Assembly: GCF_023370775.1 (NCBI RefSeq)
Contig: NZ_JAMCCQ010000001.1
Coordinates: forward strand, 558,001 to 622,000
Direction of reading: 5' to 3'
Source: Marivita sp. GX14005
GTDB lineage: Bacteria > Pseudomonadota > Alphaproteobacteria > Rhodobacterales > Rhodobacteraceae
DNA length: 64,000 bases
This document shows positions 21,173 through 29,614 of this stretch, in pieces; within the stretch, counting starts at the first letter, position 1, and the number at the start of each line of letters is the position of its first letter. A program made the translations under genes and the position numbers. The notes under the pieces are model-generated. The model worked only from the letters and a program-made list of their open reading frames with translations, made no database searches and had not been told where the DNA came from.

Positions 21173-21522
21173 TACCGGTGCTCTAGGTAGTGCCTGACGC
21201 AATCCTGAACGTGGCGGAACCGGTCGCCGCCCAGGTGCTTGCCGCCATACCACCGCGTCACCACGACGACATGATCGCAGAGACCCGCGCGTTCCAGCAT
21301 CTGAAGGATCAACTGGCCTGCGCCGCCTTCGCCATCGTCATTCTTGACCGGACCGCCCTCGGAGAAGACCACCGCCCAGGTGTTGTGCGTCGCCTTGGCG
21401 TATTTCTTCACGCGCTTCAGATCCTTCAGAAACGCCTGCACCTCAGCCCGGTCGCGGGCCGGTCCGCCGCTGACCGCGTATTTCGAGCCGCGATCGGAAA
21501 TCACCCCTTCAAAGCGCTTCAC
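21172..21522 (-). CDS. IMPACT/YigZ-family protein
   Basis: About 116 aa, with the N-terminal IMPACT domain: RFEGVISDRGSKYA, then KKYAKATHNTWAVV, NDDGEGGAGQLILQML and TRWYGGKHLGGDRFRHVQ. The usual YigZ C-terminal EF-G-like domain is missing, giving a short form. IMPACT proteins bear on translation control in eukaryotes; bacterial roles are poorly known. I prefer the GTG at 21522 because it leaves about 100 bp for promoters between this gene and tdk; an ATG at 21636 would overlap tdk by 8 bp. Confidence 0.8.
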   Translation of the reverse strand: MKRFEGVISDRGSKYAVSGGPARDRAEVQAFLKDLKRVKKYAKATHNTWAVVFSEGGPVKNDDGEGGAGQLILQMLERAGLCDHVVVVTRWYGGKHLGGDRFRHVQDCVRHYLEHR

Positions 21523-21628
21523 GCCGCTCTTCCCTTCCCGCGCAACCGCCAGAAACGACGCGGAATGAATTTCGCAAGTTCCGTCGCTGCGGGCTTGCGA
21601 GCCTTTCCGCCTTGCGGCACATGGCGGC

Positions 21629-22210
21629 ATGGCCAAGCTTTATTTCCATTATTCCACCATGAACGCGGGCAAATCGACCCTGCTTCTGCAGGCCGCGCAT
21701 AATTACGAGGAACGCGGCATGTCCGTCTACCGGATGACTGCGGCCTTCGACAACCGTTCAGGGACCGGCCGCATCGGCTCGCGCATCGGATTTGCACGCG
21801 ATGCGGATGTGTTTTCGCCCTCCGACGACCTTTTTGCGCGTATCGCCACCCACTTGGAGCAAGAGCCACTGGCCTGCATTTTCATCGATGAGGCCCAGTT
21901 CCTGACCCCGGCGCAAGTGTGGCAACTCGCGCGCGTGGCCGATGATCTGGGCGTTCCGGTCATGGCCTACGGGCTGCGCGTCGACTTCCAAGGGCAGCTC
22001 TTTCCCGGCTCGGCCACACTGCTCGCGCTCGCCGACAGCCTGCGCGAGGTGCGCACGATCTGCCATTGCGGGCGAAAGGCGACGATGGTGGTGCGGCAGG
22101 ACGATGAGGGCCGCGTGCTGACCGAAGGCGCGCAGGTGCAGATCGGCGGCAATGAAACCTATGTCAGCCTGTGCCGGCGGCATTGGAGGCAAGCCACCCG
22201 CGCCGAGTAG
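21629..22210 (+). CDS. tdk: Thymidine kinase
   Basis: 193 aa type II thymidine kinase of pyrimidine salvage (thymidine to dTMP). The P-loop is STMNAGKST (9-17), FIDEAQFL carries the catalytic Asp-Glu, and the lasso region YGLRVDFQGQLFPGS binds thymidine. Zinc ligands appear in CHCGRKA and a downstream CRRHW. Length is standard. Divergent from the IMPACT-family gene. Confidence 0.95.
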   Translation: MAKLYFHYSTMNAGKSTLLLQAAHNYEERGMSVYRMTAAFDNRSGTGRIGSRIGFARDADVFSPSDDLFARIATHLEQEPLACIFIDEAQFLTPAQVWQLARVADDLGVPVMAYGLRVDFQGQLFPGSATLLALADSLREVRTICHCGRKATMVVRQDDEGRVLTEGAQVQIGGNETYVSLCRRHWRQATRAE

Positions 22211-22244
22211 AAATTTGCACCTCTCGGGAACAGCGCGTCAGGAT

Positions 22245-22276
22245 CTTCGTTGTGAGGGTATACAAGACCAACGAAG
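22245..22276 (+). promoter_or_regulatory. 5'-leader hairpin touching the ribosome site of the PRC-barrel gene
   Basis: An 8-bp stem CTTCGTTG/CAACGAAG with a 16-base loop ends inside the GAAGGAG Shine-Dalgarno that serves the ATG at 22286. It could weaken translation or protect the RNA 5' end. There is no evidence for a ligand. Confidence 0.4.
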
Positions 22277-22285
22277 GAGACAGAA

Positions 22286-22744
22286 ATGACCAAGTTGTTT
22301 GCTAGCGCACTCGCCCTCACCGTTGCCAGCACCGGAGCGTGGGCCCAGGACACGATGGCGATGGAAATCGGCGAAAGAAGCATGGCGATGTCCGAAATGC
22401 GCGGCGATCTGATCCGCACGCGCGACATCACCGGCGGCAATATCTACACGATGAACGAAGCCGATGACGAAGGCTGGGACCCGGACATGCGATATGACGC
22501 TGTCGGCACCAACTGGAACGAGATCGGCGAGATCGAGGACATCATCCTGTCGCGCGACGGACAGATGATCGGCATCGTGGGTGAAGTCGGCGGCTTTCTC
22601 GATATTGCCGACAAGCATGTCATGATCGCAGTCGAGGATGTCAGCCTCGTGCCGGTTGACGACAAGACATATGCGTTCGTCACGCCGCTCAGCGAAGAGC
22701 AGCTTGAGGAACTTCCTGAAGTCGATGAGGGCTTCTGGGATTGA
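22286..22744 (+). CDS. Exported PRC-barrel domain protein
   Basis: 152 aa protein with a Sec signal peptide (MTKLFASALALTVASTGAWA, cleaved before QD) followed by a PRC-barrel domain (about 60-125: DIITGG region, NWNEIGEIEDIILSRDGQMI and IVGEVGGFLDIADKHVMI). PRC-barrels are found in RimM, photosynthetic reaction centre H subunits and many exported stress proteins; the function here is unknown. It is acidic overall. Strong ribosome site AAGGAG. A rho-independent terminator follows. Confidence 0.82.
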   Translation: MTKLFASALALTVASTGAWAQDTMAMEIGERSMAMSEMRGDLIRTRDITGGNIYTMNEADDEGWDPDMRYDAVGTNWNEIGEIEDIILSRDGQMIGIVGEVGGFLDIADKHVMIAVEDVSLVPVDDKTYAFVTPLSEEQLEELPEVDEGFWD

Positions 22745-22763
22745 TCCAACTGGATAGTCACGG

Positions 22764-22792
22764 AAAAGAGGGCCTTTACGGCCCTCTTTTTT
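22764..22792. terminator. Rho-independent terminator after the PRC-barrel gene
   Basis: GAGGGCC-TTTAC-GGCCCTC followed by six T residues, and preceded by AAAA, so it can end transcripts from both strands. It lies just before the stop of the convergent ketosynthase gene. Confidence 0.92.
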
Positions 22793-23909
22793 ATGCTCGC
22801 TCGACCAGAACCGAGCCGACGGAATAGCCCGCGCCGAAGGAACAGATCACACCCTTGGCGCCGGGTTTCAGATCGCCGGAGTGGAGCGAAAAGGCGATGA
22901 TCGATCCGGCGGAGGATGTGTTGGCGTAGTCCTGAAGGATGTTGGGCTGCTCGCCCGCGCCGGGCGTGCGGCCCAACACCTTCTTGCCGATGAAGTCGTT
23001 CATCGTCTTGTTCGCCTGGTGCAACCAGAGCCGCCTTAAATCGTCCGGCTGCCAGCCTTCCGCCTCCAGATGATCGAGGATATGTGCGGACACCATCGGC
23101 AGCACCTCCTTAAAGACCTTGCGACCGTTCTGCATGAACTGCATGTCGCGCCGATCCTCCATCTGGTCATGCGCGCGGCGCAGGAAGCCGTTATTGTTGC
23201 GGATATTGTTGGAGAACTTCGTCTCGCAGCGCGTGCTTTGGATGATGAAGTGCTCCGCTGTCGCCTCTTCAGCGGGCTCGACGATCACGGCGGTGGCCAC
23301 ATCGCCGAAGATGAAATGACAATCGCGGTCGCGCCATTCGAGATGCGCCGAGCAGATCTCGGGGCTCACCACGACGGCGCAGCGGGCAGAGCCCGCGCGG
23401 ATCATGTCGGCGGCCGCCTGTATGCCGAAGGTCGCCGAGGAACAGGCGACATTCATGTCGAACGCAAAGCCGCCCGCCCCCAGCAAATCCTGTATCTCCA
23501 CCGCGACAGCGGGGTAGGCCCGTTCGAGATTGGACGCCGCGCAGATCACCAGATCGATTTCGCTCGCCTCGCGGTCTGCCTGATCGAGCGCCTGCACGAT
23601 CGCCTTCTGCGCCATTTCCGCCATCAAGGACGGCGCATCGTCGGGGCGCGGAGCAATGTCGGGATACATGCGATCCGGATCGAGGATTCCAGATTTGTCG
23701 ATCACATGCCGCTGCTCGATCCCTGATGCATTGACGATGAAATCTTCGCTGGAGTGAGCGATCGGCTGCGCCTCTCCGGCCGCGATGGCATCCGCGTTTC
23801 GGGCATTCACCTTGTCGGCATAGGCATTGAACGCACGCACCAGTTCCGCATTGGTGATGACCTCTTCCGGTGTGAAGACTCCGCTTCCGGTGATGGCGGG
23901 CTGGATCAT
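22791..23909 (-). CDS. Beta-ketoacyl-ACP synthase III-like protein (PA3286-like)
   Basis: 372 aa thiolase-fold condensing enzyme. The catalytic triad is visible: Cys156 in NVACSSATFG, histidine in LHQANKTM and asparagine in YANTSSAGS. It is longer than standard FabH (about 320 aa), with an extra N-terminal region (FNAYADKVNARNADAIAAGE). From memory this closely matches Pseudomonas aeruginosa PA3286, which condenses octanoyl-CoA with malonyl-ACP to shunt beta-oxidation products into fatty acid synthesis. That role here is inferred. ATG at 23909 follows GAGGAG. The stop codon is formed from the terminator T tract. Confidence 0.85.
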   Translation of the reverse strand: MIQPAITGSGVFTPEEVITNAELVRAFNAYADKVNARNADAIAAGEAQPIAHSSEDFIVNASGIEQRHVIDKSGILDPDRMYPDIAPRPDDAPSLMAEMAQKAIVQALDQADREASEIDLVICAASNLERAYPAVAVEIQDLLGAGGFAFDMNVACSSATFGIQAAADMIRAGSARCAVVVSPEICSAHLEWRDRDCHFIFGDVATAVIVEPAEEATAEHFIIQSTRCETKFSNNIRNNNGFLRRAHDQMEDRRDMQFMQNGRKVFKEVLPMVSAHILDHLEAEGWQPDDLRRLWLHQANKTMNDFIGKKVLGRTPGAGEQPNILQDYANTSSAGSIIAFSLHSGDLKPGAKGVICSFGAGYSVGSVLVERA

Positions 23910-24041
23910 TCTGCGGCTCCTCGGATGTGTCATCGGTCGTCCGACAAAAGGCGATGCACCCGCCCGCGTCAAGGGCGCCCCGGCCGGCAAATCGGAACCG
24001 GCCAAGCTGCCTCGACGTTAAATCAGGGAAAGGACGCCACC

Positions 24042-24314
24042 ATGAACCGATTGTCGGTCATTCTTACCCTTCTAAGCGGTGCGCTGATTTCCGGCGCGCT
24101 GGTCGTTGCAGCGTATTCCCTTGGCTATCACGGTTGGGTTCTCGTTGCGGTCGCGATTGTCGGCTGGCTGATGGCTTGGCCGAGCGCGTTGATCGTGGCG
24201 CGCCGGATCAAGGAACGCAGCCCGGAATGGTCGCCCCATAGCGATCTGACGGAAACCGGCCCACTGCCGAGGGAAACGCAGAAAGACCGGAACACCGATG
24301 ACCGTCAAACCTGA
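24042..24314 (+). CDS. Small two-helix membrane protein
   Basis: 90 aa protein with two hydrophobic helices (about residues 4-27 and 31-52), then a charged C-terminal tail rich in Asp/Glu/Arg that ends DDRQT. Function unknown. A GGGAAAGGA ribosome site precedes the ATG. Its end overlaps the convergent hydroxyacid dehydrogenase by 10 bp. A longer in-frame reading from 23754 has no similarity and covers the ketosynthase promoter, so I reject it. Confidence 0.7.
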   Translation: MNRLSVILTLLSGALISGALVVAAYSLGYHGWVLVAVAIVGWLMAWPSALIVARRIKERSPEWSPHSDLTETGPLPRETQKDRNTDDRQT

Positions 24315-25258
24315 TTGGGCAAGCCCCGCCCTTCAGCGGCCGAGATCGCGTTGTCGAGCGCCATGAACCCCATATCTTCGCGCACCTCCAGCGCAGCGGT
24401 TCCGAGATGCGGCAACAGCGTGACGTTTTCCATGTCGATCAGCGCCTGTGGAACTTGCGGTTCGAACTCGTAGACATCGAGCCCCGCCCCGGCGATCTGC
24501 CCGGACCCAAGCGCGTCGATGAGTGCGGACTGGCTGACCACATCGCCCCGCGCGATATTGACGAGGATCGCATGCGGCTTCATTGCGCGCAGCACATCGG
24601 CATCGATCAGGTGATGCGTCTCCGCGCCGCCGGGGACAGCGACGACGAGGATATCGACCTGTCCGGCAAGCGCGCTCAGACCGTCCACCTGTTCGGCCGG
24701 CAGATCCACGTCCTTCTTCGAGCGGTTGAAATACTTGATCGTCATACCGAAGCCGAAATGCGCGCGGCGCGCGATGGCCTGACCGATCCGGCCCATGCCC
24801 ACGATGCCGAGTGTCTTGCCTGACATATGCAGACCAAGAAGTTGTGTCGGATGCCAGCCTTTCCATGCTCCGGCACGCACCATGCGCTCGCCTTCGCCCG
24901 CCCGGCGGCAGGTCATCAGCATGAGCGTCAGCGCGGTATCGGCGGTCGCATCGGTCACGGCACCCGGCGTGTTGCTGACGGCGATCCCGGCGGCATTGGC
25001 GGCCTTCACGTCGATATGATTGTATCCAACGCCGAAATTGGCGAGCACCTTGGCGCGCGGTTCGGGAACGGCGGCGAAGATTTCGGCGCTGTAGGCATCT
25101 CCAAGCGTGGGCAGGACGATATCGTAACTTTGCAGGCTGGCAATGAGCTCATCGCGCGACAGCGGGCGCGTTTCCTCACGCAGGGTCAGATCGAAATGCT
25201 CGCGTGCCTTGGCGATGACGCGGTCGGGCAAGGGGCGGGTGATCAGCAGTTTCAGCAT
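24305..25258 (-). CDS. D-2-hydroxyacid dehydrogenase (glyoxylate/hydroxypyruvate reductase type)
   Basis: 317 aa NAD(P)-dependent oxidoreductase. The dinucleotide fold is GIVGMGRIGQAIARRA; catalytic Arg in ILVNIARGDVV, Glu in LDVYEFEP and His in LLPHLGTAALE are all present. NFGVGYNHIDV and the overall pattern point to GhrB/GyaR-type glyoxylate and hydroxypyruvate reductases. ATG overlaps the upstream CsaA-like gene by 7 bp, so they are cotranscribed with proC. Confidence 0.9.
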   Translation of the reverse strand: MLKLLITRPLPDRVIAKAREHFDLTLREETRPLSRDELIASLQSYDIVLPTLGDAYSAEIFAAVPEPRAKVLANFGVGYNHIDVKAANAAGIAVSNTPGAVTDATADTALTLMLMTCRRAGEGERMVRAGAWKGWHPTQLLGLHMSGKTLGIVGMGRIGQAIARRAHFGFGMTIKYFNRSKKDVDLPAEQVDGLSALAGQVDILVVAVPGGAETHHLIDADVLRAMKPHAILVNIARGDVVSQSALIDALGSGQIAGAGLDVYEFEPQVPQALIDMENVTLLPHLGTAALEVREDMGFMALDNAISAAEGRGLPNQV

Positions 25259-25590
25259 AGGCGCGCTCCGTTCGGCGTGGGATGATCCGGCACGGCGAGG
25301 ACGATATCGCCATTGGCATCGGGAAAGCCGAGCACAAGCGCCTCTGACATGAACGGCCCGATCTGGCGCGGCGGGAAGTTGACAACCCCCAAGACCTTGC
25401 GCCCGATCAGCGTATCCGGATCGTAGTGAACAGTAATCTGGGCGGAAGATTTGCGTATCCCGATCTCCCCGCCGTAATCGACCCAAAGTTTCAGCGCTGG
25501 CTTGCGCGCTTCCGGAAAGGTCTCGGCGCGTGTGACCGTGCCGACGCGGATATCGACCTTCATGAAATCGTCGAACGTGATCTCATCCAT
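25252..25590 (-). CDS. CsaA/YgjH-type tRNA-binding protein
   Basis: 112 aa single tRNA-binding (EMAP-II/OB-fold) domain: DFMKVDIRVGTVTRAE, ARKPALKLWVDYG, KSSAQITVHY, GRKVLGVVNFPPRQIG, GPFMSEALVLGF. CsaA proteins have been linked to chaperone and secretion roles in Bacillus; a role in tRNA handling is plausible. Its start overlaps proC by 8 bp and its stop overlaps the dehydrogenase start by 7 bp. Confidence 0.88.
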   Translation of the reverse strand: MDEITFDDFMKVDIRVGTVTRAETFPEARKPALKLWVDYGGEIGIRKSSAQITVHYDPDTLIGRKVLGVVNFPPRQIGPFMSEALVLGFPDANGDIVLAVPDHPTPNGARLC

Positions 25591-26398
25591 TGGCAAGCTC
25601 CTTCGACCGCCTTGCAGCGGCATCGACAGTGCGCGCCATGAGAGGCGGCAAACCAGTTTCCTCGTTCATCAGCACTTCCAGCCCCGCTTGCGTGGTGCCG
25701 TTGGGGCTGGTCACGTTCTTTCGCAATTGGCTCGGCGGCTCGGCCGACTGCATCGCCAGCGCGCCGGCTCCTGCAACCGTCGCCTTGGCGAGTGTCATGG
25801 AAAGCTCGGACGGCAAACCCTGCGCCTCGCCGGCCTTGGCCAGACATTCGATCATGTGAAAGACATAGGCCGGCCCGGAACCGCTCAGCCCCGTCACCGC
25901 GTCCATCTGGTCCTCGGTTTCGAGCCTCACGGTCTCGCCGATCGCCGAGAGCAGCGTTTCGGCCTCCCGCATCTGCGGCTCGGTTACATGCGCATTGCCG
26001 ATGATCGCAGTGATGCCCTGCTTGATCGCTGCCGGTGTGTTCGGGATGGACCGGATAATCGGAGTCTGCTCACCGAGCATATCTTCGAACCATGAAAGCG
26101 TGATCCCGGCGGCAACTGACAGAAACAGCGTATTGCCATTCCCCAGCTTCGACAGGGACGGCAGCGCGTCGTGCATGACTTGCGGTTTGACGGCGACGAG
26201 GACAATGGCCGGATTACTCGGCAGATCGACGTTCACCTTAACGCCCTGCGCCTGCACCCAATCCGACGGGTTCGGATCGCTGATCCAGACGGAACCTGAT
26301 GGCAATCCTCCGGCAAGCCAGCCTTCGAGCATGGCCGACCCCATCTTGCCGCATCCAAGGAGCACCAGCCCGCGGCGCGCGATCTCGGAATTCTTCAT
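25583..26398 (-). CDS. proC: Pyrroline-5-carboxylate reductase
   Basis: 271 aa enzyme making L-proline from pyrroline-5-carboxylate with NAD(P)H. N-terminal Rossmann motif LVLLGCGKMGSAM (11-23), then VLVAVKPQVM, RSIPNTPAAI and the conserved C-terminal VTGLSGSGPAYVF and LRKNVTSPNGTTQAGLEVL. Length is normal. It leads a three-gene overlapping operon with the CsaA-like protein and a hydroxyacid dehydrogenase. Confidence 0.95.
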   Translation of the reverse strand: MKNSEIARRGLVLLGCGKMGSAMLEGWLAGGLPSGSVWISDPNPSDWVQAQGVKVNVDLPSNPAIVLVAVKPQVMHDALPSLSKLGNGNTLFLSVAAGITLSWFEDMLGEQTPIIRSIPNTPAAIKQGITAIIGNAHVTEPQMREAETLLSAIGETVRLETEDQMDAVTGLSGSGPAYVFHMIECLAKAGEAQGLPSELSMTLAKATVAGAGALAMQSAEPPSQLRKNVTSPNGTTQAGLEVLMNEETGLPPLMARTVDAAARRSKELANG

Positions 26399-26429
26399 CT
26401 TGCCCCCTCCTTCAAGTCAGGGGCAAGTG

Positions 26430-26930
26430 TTACGCGTGGCCGTAAGCCTCTGCAATGGCGACCTGAAGCGCTTCTTTCGCGGTGCGGTTGCCCCAGACGA
26501 CAAGCTGGAACGCCGGATAATACCGTTCCGCCCCGGTGACGGCGCAAGCGATCATCGTGTCGATCTGATCGGCGCTGGCAACATTGCCGCCGGCGAGGAC
26601 AAGCCCGTAGCGATAGACCATCAGCTTGGCCTCCGCCCAATAGGTGAACGCCCCGGCCCAGCATTGGTCGTTGACCGCGTTCAGACATTCATGGAGCGCC
26701 GGCAATTTGTCGGCGGGCGGATCCATGTCGAAGGTGCAGATCAGCCGAAGTGTTTCATCTGCCTGTGACCATGCCAACGTGATCGAATAGGTGCGCCACT
26801 GCCCTTCGACCGCCATCGCGATCTGGTCGTCACCGATCCGGTCGAATTCCCAATCGTGATGCGCCGCGATATGTTCGACGATATCGATGGGATGAATATC
26901 GTCTTCGAGATAATGTTCGGATAGGGCCAT
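26430..26930 (-). CDS. YbjN domain protein
   Basis: 166 aa soluble protein of the YbjN family (type III secretion chaperone-like fold). Recognisable patterns are LAWSQADETLRLICTFDM and RAPALHECLNAVND-like helices, plus WGNRTAKEAL near the C-terminus. In E. coli, YbjN influences motility and stress responses; in alphaproteobacteria its role is undefined. It lies 31 bp upstream of proC on the same strand. Confidence 0.82.
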   Translation of the reverse strand: MALSEHYLEDDIHPIDIVEHIAAHHDWEFDRIGDDQIAMAVEGQWRTYSITLAWSQADETLRLICTFDMDPPADKLPALHECLNAVNDQCWAGAFTYWAEAKLMVYRYGLVLAGGNVASADQIDTMIACAVTGAERYYPAFQLVVWGNRTAKEALQVAIAEAYGHA

Positions 26931-27313
26931 GACGCCGCCTCCTTGTGCCTGTAGCTGTGGAGCGAGAATGCCCCAAGCGCTCGGTGCCTGCTCTAGGGGC
27001 TGCGTTGTTTCATTGGCCCCATACCAGATAGGGTGCCTTCACAGAGCCTCTGCGTAAAGCGTAAACTGGGGGACAAACACAATAAGTTGTGGAGAAGTCC
27101 ACAAAATGTGGCGAGCGCGAATGGTAGCACAGCTTATGGCGTTTGTCGCGCTTTTCGTTGAGTGAGCGTTTCTGTCGGAAGATCCTCGCGTCAGACACGA
27201 AGACAACGAAGGATCACCCCCGCGTCATCGCAGCGCTTGACCAAGCGACCTCAATATCCAGAGAGCTTCGCGTCAACCCCGAGAATGGCGATAGCGAAAA
27301 TACCGGCCAGCCG
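26931..27313. other. 383-bp intergenic region with an 18-bp inverted repeat
   Basis: No reading frame here looks coding. At 27087-27104 there is an exact inverted repeat TTGTGGA-gaag-TCCACAA, in a locally AT-rich context (ACAAACACAATAAG before it). It could be an operator for the YbjN gene (minus strand). A second TGTGG follows at 27107. The remainder (27120-27313) shows no convincing structure. Confidence 0.45.
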
Positions 27314-27562
27314 TCAGCCCTTGCCACCATCCTCGAGCTTGTCGAGCCGCGCTTTTAGCGCCTCGTTTTCCTCGCGCGCCTTTTGCGCCAACGCGCGCAC
27401 CGCGTCGAATTCCTCGCGCGTCACGAAATCGCGGTCGGCGAGCCACCGGTCGAGCATCGATTTCATGGCTGTCTCGGCTTCTTCTTTCGCGCCTTGAGCC
27501 ACACCCATCGCATTCGTCATCAGCTGCGAGATATCTTCGAAAACCTTGTTGCGGGTCTGCAT
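27314..27562 (-). CDS. ubiK: Accessory factor UbiK family (BMFP)
   Basis: 82 aa coiled-coil protein of the BMFP family. The family pattern is visible: [20 protein letters not shown], then [20 protein letters not shown] and a heptad C-terminus ([11 protein letters not shown]). UbiK assists ubiquinone biosynthesis under oxygen in enterobacteria; the same role is assumed here. Single gene divergent from lgt, with about 95 bp between. Confidence 0.87.
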   Translation of the reverse strand: MQTRNKVFEDISQLMTNAMGVAQGAKEEAETAMKSMLDRWLADRDFVTREEFDAVRALAQKAREENEALKARLDKLEDGGKG

Positions 27563-27656
27563 TGAATTCTCCCGTTACAGTTACGCCCCTATATGGGTGC
27601 CGGAACGTCGGCGCACAAGGTTGACTTCACCGCGAAACGAAGGACAGGTAGCGCGC

Positions 27657-28541
27657 ATGAACACCGGCCTTCCCTTCCCCGACATATCACCGGAGCTGTT
27701 CTCGATCTCGCTCTTCGGGATCGAATTCGCGCTGCGCTGGTATGCGCTTGCCTATATCGCGGGCATCCTGATCGGCTGGCGCATTGCCGTCGCTGCGGTC
27801 CGGCGCAACGGTCTGTGGCGCGATGAAAAACCGCCGATGCGGCCCGAACAGGTCGAGGAGTTGCTCACCTGGGTCATTCTGGGCATCATCCTTGGCGGGC
27901 GGCTCGGCTTCGTTCTTTTCTATCAACCGGAATACTATTTCGCCAATCCAGGGCAGATCCTTGCCATCTGGCAGGGCGGCATGTCCTTTCATGGCGGGCT
28001 GATCGGCGTGATCGTTGCCGGCGTGATCTACTGCGCACGCGCCAGTATCCCGCTGCGACCCGCCCTCGACATGATGGCACTTGCTACGCCTCCGGGACTG
28101 TTCCTGGGGCGGATCGCGAATTTCATCAATGCAGAGCTTTGGGGCCGGCCGACCGATCTTCCCTGGGGCGTGATCTTTCCCGGCGAGGCAGCGCAGGACT
28201 GCGGTCAGGCGAGTGGAATGGTATGCGCCCGGCATCCCTCGCAACTCTACGAAGCGCTGCTCGAAGGCGCGCTGCTCGGTGCGGTTCTGCTGTGGCTTGC
28301 CTTCCGGCGCGGAGCGCTCAAGGCACCGGGGCGCGTCGCCGGGATATTCATCGCGGGCTATGGAACTGCGCGCTTTCTGGTCGAATTCGTGCGCCAGCCC
28401 GACGCGCAATTCATCGAGCCGGGCAATCCGCTCGGTCTGGCATGGCATATGGACGGCTACGGCCTGACGATGGGGCAGATCCTGTCGCTGCCGATGATCG
28501 CGCTCGGCGCCTATCTCTGGATCACGGCACGGCGCCAATGA
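27657..28541 (+). CDS. lgt: Prolipoprotein diacylglyceryl transferase
   Basis: 294 aa inner-membrane enzyme that moves diacylglyceryl from phosphatidylglycerol to the lipobox cysteine of prolipoproteins. Seven or so membrane segments; signature motifs HGGLIGV and [14 protein letters not shown] (with the essential Asn and Arg), and [15 protein letters not shown] at 27657 chosen because the protein aligns from there; a longer frame runs through the divergent ubiK promoter. The stop overlaps the next gene (ATGA). Confidence 0.95.
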   Translation: MNTGLPFPDISPELFSISLFGIEFALRWYALAYIAGILIGWRIAVAAVRRNGLWRDEKPPMRPEQVEELLTWVILGIILGGRLGFVLFYQPEYYFANPGQILAIWQGGMSFHGGLIGVIVAGVIYCARASIPLRPALDMMALATPPGLFLGRIANFINAELWGRPTDLPWGVIFPGEAAQDCGQASGMVCARHPSQLYEALLEGALLGAVLLWLAFRRGALKAPGRVAGIFIAGYGTARFLVEFVRQPDAQFIEPGNPLGLAWHMDGYGLTMGQILSLPMIALGAYLWITARRQ

Positions 28542-29614
28542 CCGCTCTCGCCGATATCCTGCGTGCGCAGATCAAGACAACCGGCCCGATGACGGTGGCG
28601 CAATACATGACGGCCTGTCTGCTGCACCCCGAACACGGCTATTACACGACGCGCGAGCCCCTGGGCGTGCAGGGCGATTTCACCACCGCGCCGGAAATTA
28701 GCCAGATGTTCGGAGAGCTTGTCGGTCTGTGCCTTGCGCAAAGCTGGCTCGATCAGGGCGCGCCACCCGTATTTGCGCTTGCCGAGCTCGGACCGGGGCG
28801 CGGCACGCTTATGGCCGATATGCTGCGCGCGACGCGGCAGGTGCCGGGGTTTCACGCCGCGATGCGCCTTCATCTGGTCGAAGCATCGCCGAGGATGCGC
28901 GAGATCCAGGCCCGAGCGCTGCGCGGCGTCGATCCGCAATGGCACGACACGCCGGATCGCCTGCCGGAAAACCTGCCGCTCTTCGCGGTGTCCAACGAAT
29001 TCTTCGACGCGCTCCCCATTCGGCAGTTCCAACGCGACAAGGCGGGCTGGCGTGAAGTGATGATCGGGCTTGGAGCAGATGGCGGATTGCAGATGGGGTT
29101 AAGCGATGCCGCGCCAATCGCGTCGCTCGATCACCGGCTTGAGGATACCGAAATCGGCGCGATGGTCGAAACCTGTGCGCAGGGCGGCGTTGTCATGGAC
29201 ACGCTCGCCAGCCGGATCGCGGCGCATGGCGGCGCGGCGCTGGTGATCGATTACGGCGATTGGCGTTCGCGCGGCGATACGTTCCAGGCGGTGCAAGCGC
29301 ATCGTCCTGTCGATCCCCTCGCCGCGCCGGGTTGCGCCGATCTGACAGCGCATGTCGACTTCGAGGCGCTCGCCACTGCGGCACAACATGCCGGCTGCGC
29401 CGTGTCCAAGCTGCAGACCCAGGGAGCGTTTCTGGAGAATCTGGGCATCACGGCGCGGGCGCAGACGCTCGCCCGTACGCTTGAAGGGTCGTCACTGGAC
29501 AGTCACATCGCGGCGCATCGGCGGTTGACCCACCCCGAAGAAATGGGTTCCCTGTTCAAGGTATTGGCCGTCCATGCAGCCGACGCCCCACCGCCACCTG
29601 GATTCGAGACATGA
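28538..29614 (+). CDS. SAM-dependent methyltransferase, MidA/NDUFAF7 type
   Basis: 358 aa class I methyltransferase (DUF185). The N-terminal zone [21 protein letters not shown] and [16 protein letters not shown] is diagnostic, followed by the SAM-binding [11 protein letters not shown] and the acidic SNEFFDALP motif. In mitochondria NDUFAF7 dimethylates an arginine of complex I subunit NDUFS2, so a role in NADH dehydrogenase assembly is likely. Overlaps lgt (ATGA) and pgeF (4 bp): a three-gene operon. Confidence 0.9.
   Translation: MTALADILRAQIKTTGPMTVAQYMTACLLHPEHGYYTTREPLGVQGDFTTAPEISQMFGELVGLCLAQSWLDQGAPPVFALAELGPGRGTLMADMLRATRQVPGFHAAMRLHLVEASPRMREIQARALRGVDPQWHDTPDRLPENLPLFAVSNEFFDALPIRQFQRDKAGWREVMIGLGADGGLQMGLSDAAPIASLDHRLEDTEIGAMVETCAQGGVVMDTLASRIAAHGGAALVIDYGDWRSRGDTFQAVQAHRPVDPLAAPGCADLTAHVDFEALATAAQHAGCAVSKLQTQGAFLENLGITARAQTLARTLEGSSLDSHIAAHRRLTHPEEMGSLFKVLAVHAADAPPPPGFET

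Noticed and set aside
21523..21636. Longer IMPACT-family protein beginning at 21636
   Set aside because: It would overlap tdk and use a non-conserved basic stretch; the GTG at 21522 matches the family start better.
27087..27104. DnaA box or replication origin
   Set aside because: The core differs from TTATNCACA, there is no cluster of boxes, and no origin-associated genes are near.
27010..27198. A 62-codon frame in the gap between ybjN and ubiK
   Set aside because: No ribosome site, odd composition with many rare residues, and it runs across the inverted repeat; coding is unlikely.
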